From Liolophura sinensis (taxonomy: Eukaryota > Mollusca > Polyplacophora > Chitonida > Chitonidae), in assembly GCF_032854445.1 (NCBI RefSeq), contig NC_088303.1:9245501-9309500 (forward strand): 64,000 bases of DNA. Reading direction: 5' to 3'. Below the pieces are notes generated by a model. That model was not told the DNA's origin. It saw only the letters and a list, made by a program, of their open reading frames with translations, and did not search any database. A program made the position numbers and the translations under genes. Positions 25,701 to 33,224 of the stretch are shown piece by piece. The first letter of the stretch is position 1; each line of letters starts with the position of its first letter.

Positions 25701-28700
25701 TTCAGCCTATGGACGTTTAAGGAAGCATAACCCCAAATACATCTTGGCTATTTTGGCCATGCGACCATACTGATCAAGATTGGCCACGAAAGCTTCTATG
25801 GCTTGCCAATAAATATTAATTTGACATGCTATATGTACTTATTTATTTGACTGGTGTTTTGCTCAAGAAAATTTCCCTTATATGACAGCTGTCAGGTTTA
25901 GCAAAGCGGAGTGCTCTAAGTAAGCCATCGATGGTCGCCAAAGGTATCTTTTGACTTAAAGCCTCTGACAAGAGGGAGAGAGAGGGGGGAAGGGGAGGGA
26001 GAAAGCTCGTTTCGAGCACCGGACTTTCATGTTCAAGTGCCAGTGCCCTAAACACATGCGCCAGCGAGACCGCAGCATATAGTTCATGCTGTTCAAATTG
26101 ACTGAACATGCACGTACAGGTAAATGGGTGCTACATAGTTTTCAGTTGAACCTACTCATTTGGACTAAGTAGTTACACCTTTAAACAAAGTAATAGTTCT
26201 ATTTTCCAAATTTTACCTCGTAACGTACTGTAAATGCCTGTATTACCAACAGAAGTTTTAAAGGAAGCCAATGAATATATGGGAAAATGGTTTCACTTCT
26301 CACCTAAATCGTCGAAAGGAATAGGAAAATTGGTTTTCAATGAAAATGGTGTTTTTACCTCTCTTCCTTGGAGCCGCCTTGACGGTGTGCGCCTCTGCCA
26401 TCATAACATCGTCATTAGTCGATCCAGGCGCAATGTTGCTTATCTCGTTTTCCATTGAAAATGAGGTTTGAACCACTCCATTGTGGTTTTCCTCTACAGG
26501 ACCTGATCCGTTAACACGGAGATTATGGCCGGCCTTTTCAGAAACATACCCTCCATTTGTGTGACCAATATCGGTTGAACGTGCTCCAGTAGTCTTTGAA
26601 GAAATGGCCCCGTTGCTTGATGGCGAAAGAGTCGCATTCCGCGGCTTAACAATGATTTCAACCAATGTTCCGATGGCAGTTAATGCTAAAAGAATACTAA
26701 GTATTACTCTGAAAACAAAAGTATTTGGCACACTACAGCACATTAAATACAAACAAATCGTTCTTTAACTCAAAACAGCGGGGCTAAAAAGAAACATTTA
26801 ACTCTCTGATTTCCATACCCCATATGGCGTTTATATTTAAAAAAAGATTCGCTATACAGATTAAACATATACCGAAGTGTGACAACCGTTGATATAAATA
26901 GTAAAGGAGACTAACATTGCTGCTATTGCGGAGCCATCCTGGGAAAGGTTTGCATCATTGCCACAGAACACGTCCCGTACACTGATGTCAATTTGGGACA
27001 TAAATCCTGCCAAGAAAAAACAATTTGTATCTTAATGACTATTTAGTCCTTCCTACCGTTATGAATAAAACCATATACATATATGATTGGCTTTGGTTTT
27101 CTGATAAATACAATTTATGTCTTGGTCTCTTCATACTTTGTCATTATAAGTAAATTGATGTACTAAATTTAACTGTTAGTGTGAAAATTGACTGCTATGA
27201 GTTAATTACGTGTAGGTTATGCTTTTGGCATTGCCAGAGTTTTCTCGTGAACAGAATGTCATAAATTACGTATGACGTTGACGTTGATGATGACGTTGAC
27301 ACACCAGAGTTTTCTTGTGAACAGTATTTTATGAATTAAGTTAATGATGACGTTGACACAACAGAGTTTTCTCGTGAACGGTATGTTATGAATTAAGTTA
27401 ATGATGACGTGGACACATCAGAGTTTTCTCGTGAATAGTATGTTATGAAATAAGTTAATGATGACGTGGACACATCAGAGTTTTCTCGTGAATAGTATGT
27501 TATGAATTAAGTTAATGATGACGTTGACATATCAGAGTCTTCTCGTGAACGGTATGCTATGACTTAAGTTAATGATGACGTTGACACATCAGAGTTTTCT
27601 CGTGAACGGTATGCTATGAATTAAGTTAATGATGACGCTGACACACCAGAGTTTTCTGGTGAACAGCATGTTATGAACTAAGTAAATGATGACGCTGACA
27701 CATCAGAGTTTTCTCGTGAACGGTATGTTATGAATTAAGTAAATGATGACGCTGACACACCAGAGTTTTCTCGTGAACGGTATGGTATGAGTTAAGGAAA
27801 TGATGGTTTTGACAAACCAGAGTTTTCTCGTGACAAACTTTATATGAGGTAAGGAAATTATGTTGCTTACATACCAGAGGTAAGCATGGCCTTCACGTCG
27901 GATCCGGCACAGGTGTTAGGCAGACACAGGCCCCAGGAGAGCCGGACGGGGATCCCATGGGTGTCCTAAAGACAAAGACGAGGCATGTAAATCGCAATAA
28001 ACTATGTGTAACGTACATGTAACTGGACAGGGTCAAGATATCATCGCTTTAAATTTATTAAGCAGTCATACACGAAAGATTTTACCATGTGGCGATGTAT
28101 CACATTTTACCATGTGGCGATGTATCACATTTTTACCATTTGGTGATGTATCACATTTTGTATCACATTTGATCATTTGGTGATGTATCATATATGATGA
28201 TGTTTCTTTACCTGTTATCTCCAGATGGCTCGTGAACGGCTGATGTCTGACCATCTGACCAGTACTATTTTGCATAAATCAGTATTGGACAAATGAAAAG
28301 AAAAGTTGATATAAATACCAATGTGCTTTGAGATCTGTGATTTTGAGTGTACCTGGGTTTTAATATTGCATCAACTATAGACCTACTGAGTGTAAACCCC
28401 TCACAATACTTTATATTGGTTATCTGTTGTAGCGAGCAATAAAGAATCATCCAAGACAGGTTAAATTGTGTTGTTTAAGCCGTATAAGTGTTAAACAAGC
28501 AGCTTATACTAACTGAGATATACAGAAATAAATGGACTTTGAAGGTATCGTATCCTATTGAGAAATGGTCTTACCACGCCGAGACTGGTAACAAAAGACT
28601 TGGGAAGGTCAACAGTTAGACGACAATAATGGCCTTTAAATCGCTCATAGTCCACTCCCACCTTGTCCCGCCGACGAATGATAGTCTGGGTGTCCCGAAC

Positions 28701-31003
28701 ACTGACGGACAAACACTGGTCATAGTTGCCTACCATGTACAGGTTACCTTTCAGGATTCCAGCACCAGGTTTGCCTGTGGCATCAAGCACTAAAGACGAA
28801 AAGTAATACTTTAAAAAGGTTTCAAAGTGAAAATATTTTGTCCACAAGACTGATAATAAAGCAGTAAAATAAAAGATGCCAAACCGGGAAGGCGTAAGTA
28901 GAATTTCACATCGAAAAGATCTGTTTTAGTCAAAGTGAAATAATTAATTTATCACGCTGTGATTTTGCAGCAGCTAAAATACACAGTGAGAAAATTACAA
29001 CAGTCATCAATATCAAATGGGCGTATAAACCGATACAGCGATGACACCAGGTTACAGATATGGGCGTTCCGCTTTGTGTCACACCATGTGTCACCTACGC
29101 GTTTTTGGGAGAGCATACATCAACTTTCAGTGTAGGAAAAAAATCCCAAGTACTGGTAAGTAAGCTTGGAACATAGTATCCTTATAATGCTCGTGGGAAC
29201 CTAGGATAGACCTGTTGTGTCTGAGTGGTGATGTCATTTTTTACAACGTCATAATAACTTAGGCATTCCTCCTGTCCTACCTACTTCTTCAATGTAAATA
29301 AAAGATATCATTTGTGTGCAGGACGCTGGTAATTCAGATTTAATGTGAAGTACACTCTCCAAGTATGAACAATGCTAACCATATGTCACGTAATCATGAC
29401 CGGTAGGCCTGCCATAAAATCGGTAATGGTTGTTGTTTATGGATGGAGGAAAGTGAGAAGGGAGCGGAGAATCGCCAATCATTCGAGAAGTAGATTCAAA
29501 AGGGCGATCTCACTGCCCTAGAGCTAATCGTCTTGTCCACTAATTGCGGATTTAGTGTCAGGCTCTAAATACAATGGCATTTAGAGTATAACATTTTGGT
29601 TTTGTTTATATCTAAAAAGCAACACCAAAAACAATGATTATTCCCCCGGTCTCATTCATCGTGCTGAGCGCTAAACAGTGGGAATTTCTAAAGTCTTTTG
29701 GTATGACAGGACCCGAGCTTGATCCTGTATCTCCCGACTTCGAGGCGGATGCTCTGGCCATTAGGCCACTGAAGCGATCAGAAAATTCTTGGTGTTAAAC
29801 AAAAGGTCAGTGAAATAAACAAATCACCAACAAGCGACAGTTTGCCTGCTATGTCTCTGTCACTTAAGGACGTGATCATTACAAATATATGGTAACATCG
29901 GTAGAGCGTGTTGCGCAACACTACGACAAGAGCATTTACCATGCTTACCTGTCTCTTTACTGTAAGTTGTCCATGGACGTTAAGCAGGTAGCTGACTAAG
30001 GCCTTTATTACAAGTGTTGCCTCCCATCAGGTTACTAAGCGGTGTATTACAAGTGCTGCCTGTCATCATCTTACTAAGGTGTCTATTACAATTGCTGCCT
30101 GTCATCAGCTCATTAAGGTGTCTATTACAAGTGCTGCCTGTCATCAGCTCACTAAGGTGTCTAGTACAAGTGCTGCCTCTCATCAGCTTAATAAGGTGTC
30201 TATTACAATTGCTGCCTCTCATCAGCTTAATAAGGTGTCTATTACAATTGCTGCCTCTCATCATCTTAATAAGGTGTCTATTACAAGTGCTACCTGTCAT
30301 CAGCTTACTAAGGTGTCTAATACAAGTGCTGCCTGTCATCAGCTTAATAAGGTGTCTATTACAATTGCTACCTGTCACCAGCTTACTACGGTGTCTATTA
30401 CAATTGTTGCCTGTCATCAACTTACTATATTTCTGTATCTTACTACATATACTCGCAATACAAAAAGTTTATCGGAATTGCACACCAAGCATAATATACA
30501 GGTTGTTTGTAGGCCTACGCGTAAAAGGGGATATTTTAAGAATGTATCAAATGTTATTGTAAATGAAGGCAAATGTATTTACCTAAGCATTAGTTGCGCA
30601 TTGAATATGACAACTACGGTTTCTGTGAGTTATTGGAATTTTGGGCAGAAAGAGAAAGTTTATTACAAATGAAAGCAGAATAGACTGGCATGCATCGTCT
30701 GCATTTTGAAACAGTCTTCAAATGTTTGGAGTAATGTTTGGGAAATACTGCCGTAACAAAATATCTCCACAAGACCATTGTTTTGGACGAATGTCTATCA
30801 GTAAATGTGGTACATTTTTAGCTAAAAAATTGCGACTTTTCACAAGTTTACAACATTTTTGGGGGTTAATTACAAATTTAGGGAGAAATTCAACTTTGGA
30901 ATTTGATTTGTATTTTTACATGAACATGCTATGGCTTACATCAGTTAAAACTGATTCAACCTGGGTATTAAAATTATCTGGAGCTGATACTAATTGTTAA
31001 TGG

Positions 31004-31100
<97 letters not shown>

Positions 31101-33224
31101 CTTGAATTGTGAAATATGAAATGGTGGGCTACACGAAAATCTGTAGAAGGCAGTAAGTAAGTTCAAGAGTCAGAACTGTTCAGATTAATTCACCAGGATA
31201 TGTTTTTATATTTCTTGGAGCGGTAGATATAGGGTCAGTATGGGGCGGGTACCTTAAAAGAGGAGTGAGTGAGTGCTTGGGGTTTAACGTCGTACTCAAC
31301 AATTTTTCAGTCATATGACGACGAAGGAATCATTAGGGTGCATGTACGTGTAATGTGCCTCCTTGTTGCAGGACGGATTTCCACCACTCTTTTATTTAGT
31401 GCTGCTTCACTGAGACGACTTACCGAAGGCAAGTAAGCCACCCCGCCCGAGCCATTATACTGATACGGGTCAACCAGTCGTTGCACTATCCCCTTCATGC
31501 TGAACGCCAAGCGAGGAAGTTACAACTTCCTTTTTTAAAGTCTTAGGTGTGTGTGACTCGATCAAGGATTGATCCTGGATCCACCGGTCCCGAAGGGGGA
31601 CGCTCTACCAACTGTGCTATCCGGGCCGGTCCTTAAAAGAGGAAGTTGTAACTTCCTTGCTTGGCGTTCAGCATTAAGGGATACTGCGACGACTCGTTGA
31701 CCCGTATCAGTATAATGGCTGGGGCGGCTTACTTGCCTTCGGTAAGGCTTCTCAATGAAGCAGCACTAGACAAAAGATCGGTGGAAATCCGTCCTGCAAC
31801 AAGGAGGCAAATTACAGGCACTCCAAGGACTCCGTCGTCGTCATATGACTGAAACATTGTTTCGTACCATGCTAAACCCCTAGCACTCACTCACTCTTTA
31901 TATTTCCACTCACAATTTCTACATGAAGTTTCTTTATCCATCTCTAAATACTTTCCAATTACTCATTTTTAACAATCAATTCCACGCAGCGGTTAAGACT
32001 TAATGCTCTAGACGAGCTGACGTCAATATATATTGAATAAAACAAACACTTACTTTGTAAAGCCCATGATTTGCCAGACAACAAGGCCTGGTATGCCATA
32101 GTAATATCATTCACACAATGTTTATTGATTGGTATAACAGTCTTCTCCGGGTTTTGAACTCCTGGAAGTGCGTTTACTTTGCTTATGATTTCCTCCGGAT
32201 GCAGTTGAATGAGGATTGTGGAGAGCAGCTGTCCAACATTTCGCGGATCGATCCCGGTTAAGTTCATTTTTCGAATTTGTCCCATTACGATCCTGTCCAG
32301 TGCTTGGAAGAATGGATTCTTCACTATTGCTGGAACGGTGTCCAGAGTGAAATTCAGCAACAGGCTTTCTATTGTGAATCTAATCGAAGGTGTCTGAGGG
32401 TAAAGACCAAACTTCCGCAACAATCCGTAGAATTCCAACAAAACTTCTGACCAGTCTACCTGAAAAAACACAGCTTCCACAACTGGTCCTAAATGAGACG
32501 TGTCCACTCCGGTTAAATTAACGGCCATAACGTGTTTGCTGATGATGTCTTCCGTGGACCTGACTAAAGGGTTGATTAAAATACTTGGTAGTGTACCAAG
32601 GGTGAAGTTCAGAAGAACCATCTTTAATCTCGTTTGTAGAGAAGGATGACTTGGGTATATGTTGTCTTGTTTTGCTATAACGTATAAGTCATTTACGAAA
32701 GTCTTCCATGGAAACCTAATTAGAAGAGCCTTAATCACGTCGGCTGCGTTGTTGTTATCAACGCCTGTCAAACTGATCTTACTGATATGGCCAGTGATGT
32801 CGTCGATGACTTGATGTGTCAGAGTGGAATTTAGAACTCTGGGAAAATCCACCAGCAACAGAGTCCAGAACTCATTCGTTAATTGTGGAAGTAGCGGGTT
32901 GTTAGAAATACCGACTTGGCGAAAATATGGCTGGATAGCTTCCCAAAGAGGCATAAACTTCTGAACGAAAGCAGGATTGTCTTTTAAAAACTGCAATGCC
33001 AGTTGTATTCTGGGAGGAAGGGTTGGTGTCGATGCCAGAGCGGGTGGGGCTGCATATAGCGTTGTAACGTCACTGGCGCCCGACACGCTGACAGGCAGTG
33101 GTTGTCGGTTTCGATAGAAGGAAACAGCTGAACTTTTACCAAACACTGAAGACTGAGCTGTGCCATGGCCACACGAGGATATGGCTAGTACACCAATAAC
33201 TATTAGTGTCATTGCAGGTGCCAT
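7634..33224 (-). CDS. NRF-6-like (nose resistant to fluoxetine) membrane acyltransferase, 15 coding exons, complete
   Basis: I joined exons by hand on the minus strand: 33224-32054, 28789-28575, 27965-27875, 27006-26916, 26708-26359, 25619-25431, 24904-24811, 23267-23166, 22169-22004, 19033-18954, 12810-12709, 11754-11619, 10920-10728, 9136-8994, 7753-7634. All introns are GT-AG and phases agree, giving 3243 nt (1080 aa plus TAA). Order of parts: signal peptide (1-26); ectodomain with three internal repeats; NRF domain (about 367-522, starting at a CVND motif and including WALQ and GNYDQCLSV); a membrane segment (523-543); a Ser/Asn-rich loop; and a multi-pass Acyltransferase-3 domain (about 655-1070) with the WVILCHTF motif (His687), VDTFFVLSGFLVAYLFF and FHRFW/RLTP-type blocks. 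Family members (C. elegans NRF-6, NDG-4) are implicated in lipid or yolk transport; the acyl substrate here is unknown. The ATG is the first in the exon-1 frame and has a strong context (ACAATGG). Confidence 0.9.
8653..9042 (-). repeat. 58-bp tandem array carrying exon 14 donor copies
   Basis: Seven copies of a 58-bp unit (one is 57). On the minus strand each contains the last coding part of exon 14 and the donor CATG|GTAAGT. Donor copies sit at 8994 (used), 8936, 8878, 8820, 8763 and 8705. 58 is not a multiple of three, and reading past the first donor reaches TGA inside one unit. Confidence 0.95.
8994..9136 (-). CDS. NRF-6-like exon 14
   Basis: Residues 994-1041: ILSWKGLIPLARLTYAAYLI then HPVIM, the conserved LSW..F.PL.RLTY.AYL.HP motif near the C-terminus. 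Acceptor TGTTTACAG; donor GTCATG|GTAAGT, phase 0. The last part of the exon plus this donor is repeated six more times downstream. Confidence 0.94.
9380..10640. repeat. Long 59-60 bp satellite in intron 13
   Basis: About twenty units. The right part (9985-10520) has nine well-preserved copies with CATGCGTCGCTGAC; the left part (9380-9960) is older, with CAGGCGTCACAA and TATCTCCTGACA. On the minus strand many units have GGAGATAAGT or AAGATAAGTCAG, similar to the exon 13 donor GGAGGTAAGTCTG, but with AT in place of GT. Confidence 0.85.
10728..10920 (-). CDS. NRF-6-like exon 13
   Basis: Residues 930-993: TLGWVIALTVGLFLVYCGY, then RTAYESLSRPAFAACVSWV; the last matches the family motif A.Y.S..R..WA..V.W. 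Acceptor CAATCCACAG; donor GGGGAG|GTAAGT, phase 1. Confidence 0.94.
11619..11754 (-). CDS. NRF-6-like exon 12
   Basis: Residues 884-929: YYNDIYVKPWCRVGAYAIG then LLLAFIMYKRGQRK. The YVKPWCRVGAY block matches the family's Y.KP(Y/W)CR.G.Y motif. Acceptor TTCTTTACAG; donor TCCGTA|GTGAGT, phase 0. Confidence 0.95.
12570..12720 (-). repeat. Tandem copies of the exon 11 donor region
   Basis: AATAT|GTGAGTA recurs at 12709 (used), 12661 and 12585, with a degenerate copy between the last two. GAATGAATTATTTAAT fillers sit between them. Units are 38-48 bp and AT-rich. Using the second donor would add 48 nt but begins with a TGA codon. Confidence 0.7.
12709..12810 (-). CDS. NRF-6-like exon 11
   Basis: Residues 850-883: FPVVGVILTSLLVAASITST then AIIENRGAGNMLN, a transmembrane segment and loop. 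It was found from the gap between exons 10 and 12. Both phases (2 in, 2 out) fit exactly. Acceptor CGTATATAG; donor GAATAT|GTGAGT, followed by related donor copies. Confidence 0.85.
13052..14257 (-). pseudogene. LINE RNase H domain and C-terminus
   Basis: Carries FTDGSKDDDGVASAAVL (Asp), FTAEAKAILCAL (Glu), LICSDSLSCL (Asp) and WVPGHMGIPGNTAADEAAK (His/Asp), so all four catalytic positions are present. A C-terminal zinc-finger-like motif, HCFACDQRFTVKHILLDC, follows, as in other I-type LINEs. Same frame as the RT part but separated by a stop and the frame-shifted segment. Confidence 0.9.
14555..15739 (-). pseudogene. LINE reverse transcriptase domain
   Basis: Contains NNYRPISLSSCVCKTMERM, GFRKNRSTVDHL, FFDLEKAYDT, GVPQGSILS and LFVDDLGI (the catalytic FVDD box). 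All core RT blocks are in order. The frame closes at 14555 before the RT thumb is complete; a fragment in another frame at 14208-14510 (HLTFKSHINYLRARCLKALD) continues the thumb, so a frameshift lies near 14530. Confidence 0.88.
15819..16736 (-). pseudogene. LINE APE-type endonuclease domain
   Basis: Starts MATTKNIQWNCRGL. Shows the endonuclease motifs LQET (catalytic Glu), LLLGDFNAHSVLWG (Asp/Asn) and YRSDHFPTI (SDH). The frame ends at 15819, shortly before the reverse transcriptase frame, which is shifted relative to it (997 nt between the two starts). An intact ORF2 would be continuous, so this is a break. Confidence 0.85.
16746..17800 (-). pseudogene. LINE ORF1 (gag-like) remnant
   Basis: Two CCHC zinc knuckles can be read upstream of the longest frame: CHICDSAEHFKADC near 17790-17750, and a second near 17715 with an in-frame stop between its cysteines. 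A long Asp/Asn-rich acidic tract (about 17540-17680) follows, then a Ser-rich region and a Lys-rich C-terminus (KKSRKKKKNK). The order is typical of ORF1 nucleic-acid-binding proteins of I-type LINEs. The N-terminal part towards 18240 is too decayed to annotate. Confidence 0.7.
18954..19033 (-). CDS. NRF-6-like exon 10
   Basis: Residues 824-849: CMGWTWYLANDMQFYIISP, the highly conserved WYLANDMQFY block, then FILALY. Acceptor GTTTTAG; donor GTATTT|GTGAGT, phase 2. Confidence 0.95.
19040..22000. other. Intron 9 of the NRF-6-like gene
   Basis: About 3 kb without exons. It contains the 21-bp triplication, and a short plus-strand stretch near 21840-21890 reading GEVRQGSFLSP, which resembles an RT motif but is too short to assign. 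Confidence 0.6.
20384..20446. repeat. 21-bp triplicated repeat in intron 9 of the NRF-6-like gene
   Basis: Exactly three identical copies of TGTACTAACTCTTCTTCACA+A. Confidence 0.92.
22004..22169 (-). CDS. NRF-6-like exon 9
   Basis: Residues 768-823: RLTPIYMIVIMMFTGL, then GPLLPRDMSNAENCKTNWW and LLYINNLV, all classic Acyltransferase-3/NRF blocks. Acceptor TTTCTGTTAG; donor GACATG|GTGAGT, phase 0. At least seven more intact copies of the acceptor lie upstream in a 48-bp array that stays open in this frame, so the true 5' edge may vary. Confidence 0.88.
22161..22760 (-). repeat. 48-bp tandem array carrying exon 9 acceptor copies
   Basis: Unit of exactly 48 bp; eight intact copies counting the one at the exon edge, then four to five diverged ones. 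Each intact unit has a pyrimidine-rich stretch ending TTTCTGTTAG followed by (A/G)CTGACTCCGATTTAC, which is the acceptor plus the first codons of exon 9. In the exon 9 frame each unit reads RLTPIYVVVAFSLVSV-like peptide with no stop. Alternating variants (GAGCAAAGG versus GGGAAAAG) suggest a 96-bp higher-order unit. Confidence 0.95.
23166..23267 (-). CDS. NRF-6-like exon 8
   Basis: Residues 734-767: SGFLVAYLFFK, then a basic loop (DKRKGR), then YVHRFW, the conserved FHRFW/R motif before RLTP. Acceptor GCTTTTTCAG; donor TTGGAG|GTAAGG, phase 2. Confidence 0.93.
23270..24500. other. Intron 7 of the NRF-6-like gene, left part
   Basis: No exon, repeat or RNA gene that I can support between exon 8 and the SINE-A fragment. 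Confidence 0.6.
24508..24612 (-). mobile_element. SINE-A fragment in intron 7 of the NRF-6-like gene
   Basis: TTTATTTATTTATTTGATTG tail, GCCGCACTCAAGAATATTTT, GCGACGGCGGCCAGCATTAT; the rest is missing. Confidence 0.8.
24660..24815 (-). repeat. Imperfect tandem copies of the exon 7 3' end and donor
   Basis: After the used donor at 24811 (TTCGTGCTCAG|GTGAGA) a second copy lies 59 nt on, at 24752 (TTCGTGTTCAG|GTGAGA). A third, weaker one (CAGTGTTCTG|GTGAGC) lies near 24676. Each is preceded by GACTTTC and a diverged exon-like stretch. Extending to the second donor gives a TGA directly after the junction codon. Confidence 0.8.
24811..24904 (-). CDS. NRF-6-like exon 7: acyltransferase membrane segment
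   Basis: Residues 703-733: APGYLQRFTFMPLVYGTF then SVDTFFVL, the conserved VDTFF block that continues into SGFLVAYLFF in exon 8. Acceptor TTTTGTAG; donor GCTCAG|GTGAGA, phase 2. The donor is repeated 59 nt into the intron. Confidence 0.93.
24985..25135 (-). repeat. Three diverged repeats with an FFVL-coding core in intron 6
   Basis: Three copies, about 65-75 bp apart, of GTTATCCAGCACAAAGAA (plus strand), alternating with AACATGTTGCCACT. On the minus strand each has TTCTTTGTGCTGG, close to the end of exon 7 (TTCTTCGTGCTCAG). They lie upstream of exon 7 and have no splice context I trust. Confidence 0.5.
25431..25619 (-). CDS. NRF-6-like exon 6: start of Acyltransferase-3 domain
   Basis: Residues 640-702. 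Contains FSLLSNVPKIL, then GSITCLNGIRYLSM and WVILCHTF. The His in this last motif (about 687) is the conserved candidate catalytic residue of Acyltransferase-3 proteins. Donor GGCAG|GTACGC, phase 1. Confidence 0.95.
25838..26070 (-). mobile_element. SINE-A copy, highly diverged, in intron 5 of the NRF-6-like gene
   Basis: TACTTATTTATTTGACTGGTG, CTCAAGAAAATTTCCCTTAT, then a poorly matching body including a GA-rich stretch (25970-26003). Confidence 0.55.
26359..26708 (-). CDS. NRF-6-like exon 5: first membrane span and polar loop
   Basis: Residues 523-639. Opens with the hydrophobic span VILSILLALTAIGTLVEIIV. A low-complexity Ser/Thr/Asn-rich loop follows, probably the loop that separates the NRF and acyltransferase parts in this family. 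Donor AGAG|GTAAAA, phase 1. Confidence 0.88.
26916..27006 (-). CDS. NRF-6-like exon 4: end of NRF domain
   Basis: Residues 493-522, including DVFCGND, the last conserved Cys of the NRF domain. Acceptor TTCTTGGCAG; donor GCAAT|GTTAGT (weaker +3 T), phase 2. Confidence 0.9.
27230..27880 (-). repeat. 57-bp tandem array beginning at the exon 3 donor
   Basis: About eleven copies of a 57-bp unit in intron 3. The register begins at the exon 3 edge: CTCTG|GTATGT at 27875, CTCTG|GTTTGT at 27818, then CTCTG|GTGTGT or CTCTGATGTGT in further units. The sequence after each junction (ATTTCCTTA(C/A)CTCATA) also repeats. Some copies keep GT, others have lost it. Confidence 0.9.
27875..27965 (-). CDS. NRF-6-like exon 3: NRF domain, cysteine segment
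   Basis: Residues 463-492: GIPVRLSWGLCLPNTCAGSD, the conserved Cys pair near the end of the NRF domain. Acceptor TTTGTCTTTAG; donor CCTCTG|GTATGT, phase 1. The intron starting here opens into a 57-bp tandem array that copies this donor. Confidence 0.93.
28070..28200. repeat. ~27-bp tandem repeat in intron 2 of the NRF-6-like gene
   Basis: Four copies of TTTACCATGTGGCGATGTAT plus CACAT; the last two are diverged. Confidence 0.85.
28575..28789 (-). CDS. NRF-6-like exon 2: core of NRF domain
   Basis: Residues 391-462. The split codon A|TG continues WALQ into MLDATGKPGAGILKGN, then GNYDQCLSV and a Cys (HYC), the core signature of the NRF domain. Acceptor CGTCTTTAG; donor GGCGTG|GTAAGA, phase 0. 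Confidence 0.93.
29645..29780 (-). mobile_element. SINE-C (tRNA-derived) fragment in intron 1 of the NRF-6-like gene
   Basis: Minus-strand head CAGTGGCCTAATGGCCAGAG, B-box-like GGATCAAGCTC, then CATACCAAAAGACTTTAG and TAGCGCTCAGCAC. Confidence 0.65.
30010..30432. repeat. 39-bp tandem array in intron 1 of the NRF-6-like gene
   Basis: About eleven copies of a 39-bp unit (13 codons) containing GCTGCCTGTCATCAGCTTA and AAGGTGTCTATTACAA. Since 39 is divisible by three, long open frames appear on both strands (30014-30562, 30079-30672, 30420-29980). I regard these as products of periodicity. Confidence 0.9.
31006..31100. repeat. (AT)n microsatellite
   Basis: About 90 bp of pure AT dinucleotide, about 160 bp left of the nested SINE-B pair. 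Confidence 0.97.
31265..31630 (-). mobile_element. SINE-B copy, full length, with 13-bp target-site duplication
   Basis: On the minus strand: tRNA-like head GGATAGCACAGTTGGTAGAG (A box) and GGATCAATCC (B box), a body with GAAGTTGTAACTTCC, and the end CTGAAAAATTGTTGAGTACG + ACGTTAAACCCCAAG + CACTCACTCACT. Flanked by CCTTAAAAGAGGA at 31252-31264 and 31631-31643. It is inserted in an older SINE-B of opposite orientation. Confidence 0.9.
31631..31905 (+). mobile_element. Older SINE-B copy, interrupted by the 31265-31630 copy
   Basis: Plus strand from TTAAAAGAGGAAGTTGTAAC to TGACTGAAACATTGTTTCGT, then CTAAACCCCTAGCACTCACT. The same CCTTAAAAGAGGA lies left of the inserted copy, so this copy was split. 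tRNA head absent. Confidence 0.85.
32054..33224 (-). CDS. NRF-6-like exon 1: signal peptide, repeated ectodomain, start of NRF domain
   Basis: Codes for residues 1-390 and ends in phase 1 at CAAA|GTAAGT. It starts with a hydrophobic leader (MAPAMTLIVIGVLAISS). Three related blocks follow, each with an LTG(V/I)D motif: SLTGVDNNN, NLTGVDTSH and NLTGIDPRN. They are separated by LLNFT(L)..(L/V)P segments about 95 residues apart. N-glycosylation sequons (NST, NLT, NFT) fit a luminal or extracellular location. The open frame extends upstream to 33290, but that codon is GTG, so 33224 is the first ATG. The ectodomain before the NRF domain is longer than I expect for the family. Confidence 0.88.

Noticed and set aside
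29980-30672. Long open frames on both strands as genes
   Set aside because: Explained by a 39-bp array divisible by three; no domain or splice context.
31545-31628. tRNA gene
   Set aside because: A and B boxes are present, but the sequence continues into a SINE-B body and does not fold into a clean cloverleaf by eye; it is a SINE head.
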